64,000 bases of DNA from Arthrobacter sp. zg-Y820 (GTDB lineage: Bacteria > Actinomycetota > Actinomycetes > Actinomycetales > Micrococcaceae), in the NCBI RefSeq assembly GCF_030142155.1, contig NZ_CP126247.1, positions 2,046,001 through 2,110,000 of the forward strand, read 5' to 3'. The position numbers were made by a program, and so were the translations under genes. Below the pieces are notes generated by a model. That model saw nothing but the letters and a program-made list of their open reading frames with translations. It was not told where the DNA came from and did not search any database. Numbering within the stretch: position 1 is the stretch's first letter; each line of letters starts with the position of its first letter. Positions 61,315 to 64,000 of this stretch are shown here, one piece after another.

Positions 61315-63162
61315 CTACTGGTAGGAGACGAACCAGGGCTTGGGGCTGACCTGGGTGAAGGTCTGCTCCGGTGTCAGCATGGGGGTGTCCTCGTCGTGGA
61401 AGTTCTTCCAGCCCGGCCAGATCTGCGGCTGCAGCCCGTCGCGCAGGACGTTCCAGGTTTCCAGTTTCTCGCCGACGGTTCCGTGCCCGTCGGCGTGCAG
61501 GCTTACGGCCAGCTCCGGCCGGCTGACATCGAGCGATCCGCGGTCCCGGATCATCGACACGCTGAACTGGTGGAGCATGAAGACCTTCTGCGGCAGGACA
61601 TTGGTGCGGGTCAGATCGGCCAGCCACGCCGAGACCTCGTTCACCTCAGCGGCGTCCACCGAGCCGATCTGCTCCAGGTGCCGCTGCCCCGGCGTGATGC
61701 GCCATTCCGCATCCAGTGCCAGCCCGACGTTCGGAAGCTTGAGCAGCTCCTCATACCGCACGGCCTGGTCCAGGAATGTGCTTAGCCCCGGCTGCAGATC
61801 CAGCACCACGTAGACGCCCGCTTCCCGGGCAGCCTCCACCCACGGACGCAGTTCCTCCGCCGGAGTTTCGGTGGAGAAGTTGCCGTCGTCGCCGGCCTCC
61901 GAGCTGGCGACAGTGGTAATGATCTCCAGGGCGGGAACCACCGGCTCCTCGCTGTAGGGCTGGTACCGGGCCGCGGTGTCCTTGGCCAGCTGGATCGTGG
62001 CATCCAGGCCCTGCTCCCCCAGCACGCCCAGGCTTCCCCCGCTGGGATGTCCGTACAGCGCCACCATCCGCCGTCCGGGAAACACCGTCTGCCCGCCGCC
62101 GGGGAGCTCGGGTGCATCCAAGGCGACGGCGGTCTGGGCCGCAAAGTTCTCCGCTCCGCCGAAGCCGTCTCCCGCGGCATAGATCCCCGCATCACGGTGG
62201 GTGCGCAGCAGGGCGATGACGCCGCTGTCGGCCCGGGGGTCGGCAGTGGCCACCATGTGCACTTCGGCACCGGCCGCCCGCGCAGTGGCCACCGCTGCGG
62301 CAGCCGCCGGATCTTCGGTCGCCAGGACGACGGCGTTGGCGGGTTCCGGCGCCGCTTCGAAGGCGGGCAGGTCCTCCCCGGCCAGGTCCCGCCGGGCATT
62401 CTCGGACGGGGCCGGGCCCTGGGGCGGGGCGCCACTTGGTGACGGATCCGCACTTTCCGAGGGGTCACGTTCCGAGGGCTCCGGGGCAGGAACCTCCAGC
62501 CCGGGGACCGTCAGCCGCTCGCCCGGTGCCATTGCGGCGACCTGCGCCACCAGCCCCTCTTTCCCGGCGGCTTCCGCTTCAAGGCCGAGCACGGAGGCGA
62601 AGCCGGCGGCGGTGGCGGGGCCGGATACCTGGGTCCGCTCCCCCACCGTCTGCGACCACCCGTCCGCCGGCGTGCCGTAGAGGATCACCGAGGCGGCGCC
62701 GAGCCGATCGAGCTCGGCGGCGACCTGCTGTTCGCTGCCCGGTTCGGCCACGAGCAGCGGAATGCCCAGCCCGGCAGCCGCCGCGGCAGCCGCTCCGGTG
62801 TGATCCGTGCCGGCCGGATCCGACGGGGCCGGGTCCGATGAGGCCGGAATCTGCCCGCCGGTTTCCGGCGCGGCCAGCACCACCGCGGCAGGGCTGGACG
62901 CGAAGAACGCAGCAGTTGCGGCCAGGGAGGCTTTTCCCGCTCCCCCGTCAAAGACACCGGTCACGTCGCGGTCCTGAGACAGGCTGACGGACGGCACGTC
63001 CGGGGTCGTCCCGGCACTGCCGTCGGTTTCGGGTGTGCCGGTGCAGCCGCTGAGGACCAGACCAAAAGACAGGGCGGCCACTGCCGCACGGCGACGGGCA
63101 GGTACGGAAACTGAGGGGGAAATGGCGGCGCATCCTTCCGAACAGGGGAATGGGCTGAGCAT
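61315..63162 (-). CDS. Large lipoprotein of unknown role, two-part (CWB2-like plus barrel-like)
   Basis: 615 aa from ATG 63162. A basic lead and signal (RRRAAVAALSFGLVLSGCTG) carry a lipobox Cys at about residue 40. The first part (about 70-330) has KASLAATAAFFASSPAAVVL, GIPLLVAEPGSEQQVAAELD and LGAASVILYG, which resemble cell-wall-binding repeat 2 modules. A Pro/Ser/Glu linker follows. The second part (about 335-615), with LEIITTVASSEAGDDGNFST, GVYVVLDLQPGLSTFLDQAV, LKLPNVGLALDAEWRIT and KVFMLHQFSVSMIRD, looks like a beta/alpha barrel of a hydrolase type. I do not recognise a family. Start choice is uncertain because no strong ribosome site is visible. Confidence 0.75.
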   Translation of the reverse strand: MLSPFPCSEGCAAISPSVSVPARRRAAVAALSFGLVLSGCTGTPETDGSAGTTPDVPSVSLSQDRDVTGVFDGGAGKASLAATAAFFASSPAAVVLAAPETGGQIPASSDPAPSDPAGTDHTGAAAAAAAGLGIPLLVAEPGSEQQVAAELDRLGAASVILYGTPADGWSQTVGERTQVSGPATAAGFASVLGLEAEAAGKEGLVAQVAAMAPGERLTVPGLEVPAPEPSERDPSESADPSPSGAPPQGPAPSENARRDLAGEDLPAFEAAPEPANAVVLATEDPAAAAAVATARAAGAEVHMVATADPRADSGVIALLRTHRDAGIYAAGDGFGGAENFAAQTAVALDAPELPGGGQTVFPGRRMVALYGHPSGGSLGVLGEQGLDATIQLAKDTAARYQPYSEEPVVPALEIITTVASSEAGDDGNFSTETPAEELRPWVEAAREAGVYVVLDLQPGLSTFLDQAVRYEELLKLPNVGLALDAEWRITPGQRHLEQIGSVDAAEVNEVSAWLADLTRTNVLPQKVFMLHQFSVSMIRDRGSLDVSRPELAVSLHADGHGTVGEKLETWNVLRDGLQPQIWPGWKNFHDEDTPMLTPEQTFTQVSPKPWFVSYQ

Positions 63163-63244
63163 CACCCAAATTCCCAAGCGTACCGAGACAGCAGCTGGAC
63201 ACAAAAGCAGGCGGTGCGTGCTCCCGCGGTCCGCCCCGGGACAG

Positions 63245-63958
63245 CTACCGCGCCTCTCCTTTCCGAACTGTCCGCGGCCGGCCGAAAACGGTCCGGACAC
63301 CGGATGAAAACAGCACGGAATCGGGCGGACCCGCAACCGGCAGGCCGGCGGAGGCCAGCAGTTCGTCGTCGCACTCCGCCAGCGCGGCCGGGTGCAGGGG
63401 CCACGGCCGGTGCGTGTTGGGAACGAAGATCGTCCGGCCGGCGAGTGTGGCGTGGGCGCCGAAGCGTGCGGTGAGCTCCAGGGACAGGGGGTCATCGGCC
63501 TGCCTGCTGAGCTCCGGACGCACTGCGAAGGATGAGCTTGCACCGTTGCCGTACCGTTCGACGGCGTACCCGCAGGTGTCGCGGTCCGGTCCGCCGGGGG
63601 CCTGCTGCCGGCAGCGGGACCAGACGTACGGAACACCGGCGGCACGGGCAGTCAGTACGGCCAGCAGGCGGGACGCGTCGAGGGACAGGAAGAGGACTCC
63701 TCTGGTTCCGTCGGCCCCGCGGGTATACAGGCGAACATTGACTTCGGTAAAGCTGCCCAGCCACGGGAGGGGCAGCGCACCTCCGAGTCTTGTTCCGTGC
63801 AGCCGGAACCCGATCAGTCCCACCCAGCTTGAACCGTGGAAGACATCCGGTTCGACCAGGGACGGCATATGCGGCGCCGCCTCCGCCGCCGTTATGCGCC
63901 AGTGCAGAAAAACGGCATCGGACCAGGACTGCGTGACCAGGGCGGGCGGAGAGAGCAC
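63245..63958 (-). CDS. DUF2071-family protein, 5' end possibly beyond the window
   Basis: 237 aa from GTG 63958; the frame stays open to the window end, so the true start may lie outside. SWSDAVFLHWRITAAEAAPH, then VFHGSSWVGLIGFRLHGTRL, LGSFTEVNVRLYTRGADGTR and GVLFLSLDASRLLAVLTARA are typical of DUF2071 (YqjF-like, lipocalin-like fold). A role is not known. It precedes the large lipoprotein on the same strand. Confidence 0.8.
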   Translation of the reverse strand: MLSPPALVTQSWSDAVFLHWRITAAEAAPHMPSLVEPDVFHGSSWVGLIGFRLHGTRLGGALPLPWLGSFTEVNVRLYTRGADGTRGVLFLSLDASRLLAVLTARAAGVPYVWSRCRQQAPGGPDRDTCGYAVERYGNGASSSFAVRPELSRQADDPLSLELTARFGAHATLAGRTIFVPNTHRPWPLHPAALAECDDELLASAGLPVAGPPDSVLFSSGVRTVFGRPRTVRKGEAR

Positions 63959-64000
63959 CGGGCCGGCGGGCCACGGGGTCTCGGAGCCATCTGCGGGCCG

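Overview
The window is a high-GC actinobacterial chromosome segment, most like Arthrobacter or a close relative in the Micrococcaceae. This rests on a complete Pup-proteasome gene set, a fused PafBC regulator (the arrangement I know from Arthrobacter), a mycothiol gene (mshC), a GlgA/GlgC pair of actinobacterial type, and many GTG/TTG starts with 1-4 base gene overlaps. There are no rRNAs, insertion sequences, integrases, phage genes or CRISPR arrays. No stretch above 300 bases lacks a gene.

Region 1 (1-13.7 kb, all minus strand) is the protein-turnover block. In transcription order it holds a HAD hydrolase, an M50 protease, trmI, mpa/arc, dop, pup, prcB, prcA, pafA, a lipoprotein FKBP, a cytosolic FKBP and pafBC. 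Pup is deamidated by Dop, attached to targets by PafA, unfolded by Mpa and degraded by PrcAB. PafBC is the DNA-damage regulator usually linked to this locus. Region 2 (13.8-20.1 kb) carries a PAC2 protein, mshC, uppP, small conserved proteins, an acyl-CoA dehydrogenase and an M20 peptidase. From memory, much of regions 1-2 is syntenic with Mycobacterium tuberculosis Rv2109c-Rv2141c.

A tRNA-Leu(GAG) with a strong terminator (20.2-20.3 kb) is followed by a small decay zone (20.4-22.2 kb): a frameshifted AI-2E-type transporter, a short GAP-family membrane protein and a frameshifted, internally deleted DUF7144-like gene. Region 3 (22.3-31.3 kb) has a CNNM/CorC-type membrane protein, an amino-acid permease with a universal stress protein, a ChvE-MmsA-MmsB sugar ABC transporter with a consensus promoter and LacI-type operator, and a lone kynureninase. 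Region 4 (31.3-37.8 kb) is a lipid module: MaoC hydratase, large FabG, thiolase, divergent TetR regulator and an acyl-CoA oxidase-like enzyme.

Region 5 (37.9-53.2 kb) holds divergent glgA/glgC, a zinc-ribbon SDR, a Ca2+-type P-ATPase, a YeiH exporter, a GT-C-like membrane protein, PepN, an alpha/beta hydrolase, a cupin, a lipoate ligase with permuted domain order and the zinc-free ribosomal protein L31. Region 6 (53.4-64 kb) has two lipoproteins, a TrmH methylase, a TSUP exporter, an ABC ATPase, SerB, a FabG plus FabL-like SDR pair, DUF3099-small Cys/His protein-SURF1, and a DUF2071 gene running to the window edge.

I see no clearly new multigene system. The most unusual items are the post-tRNA decay zone, the 42-bp perfect palindrome inside the sugar operon, the zinc-ribbon SDR lacking the catalytic Tyr, the Y-x6-K SDR after fabG, the permuted lipoate ligase and the 615-aa lipoprotein of unknown role.
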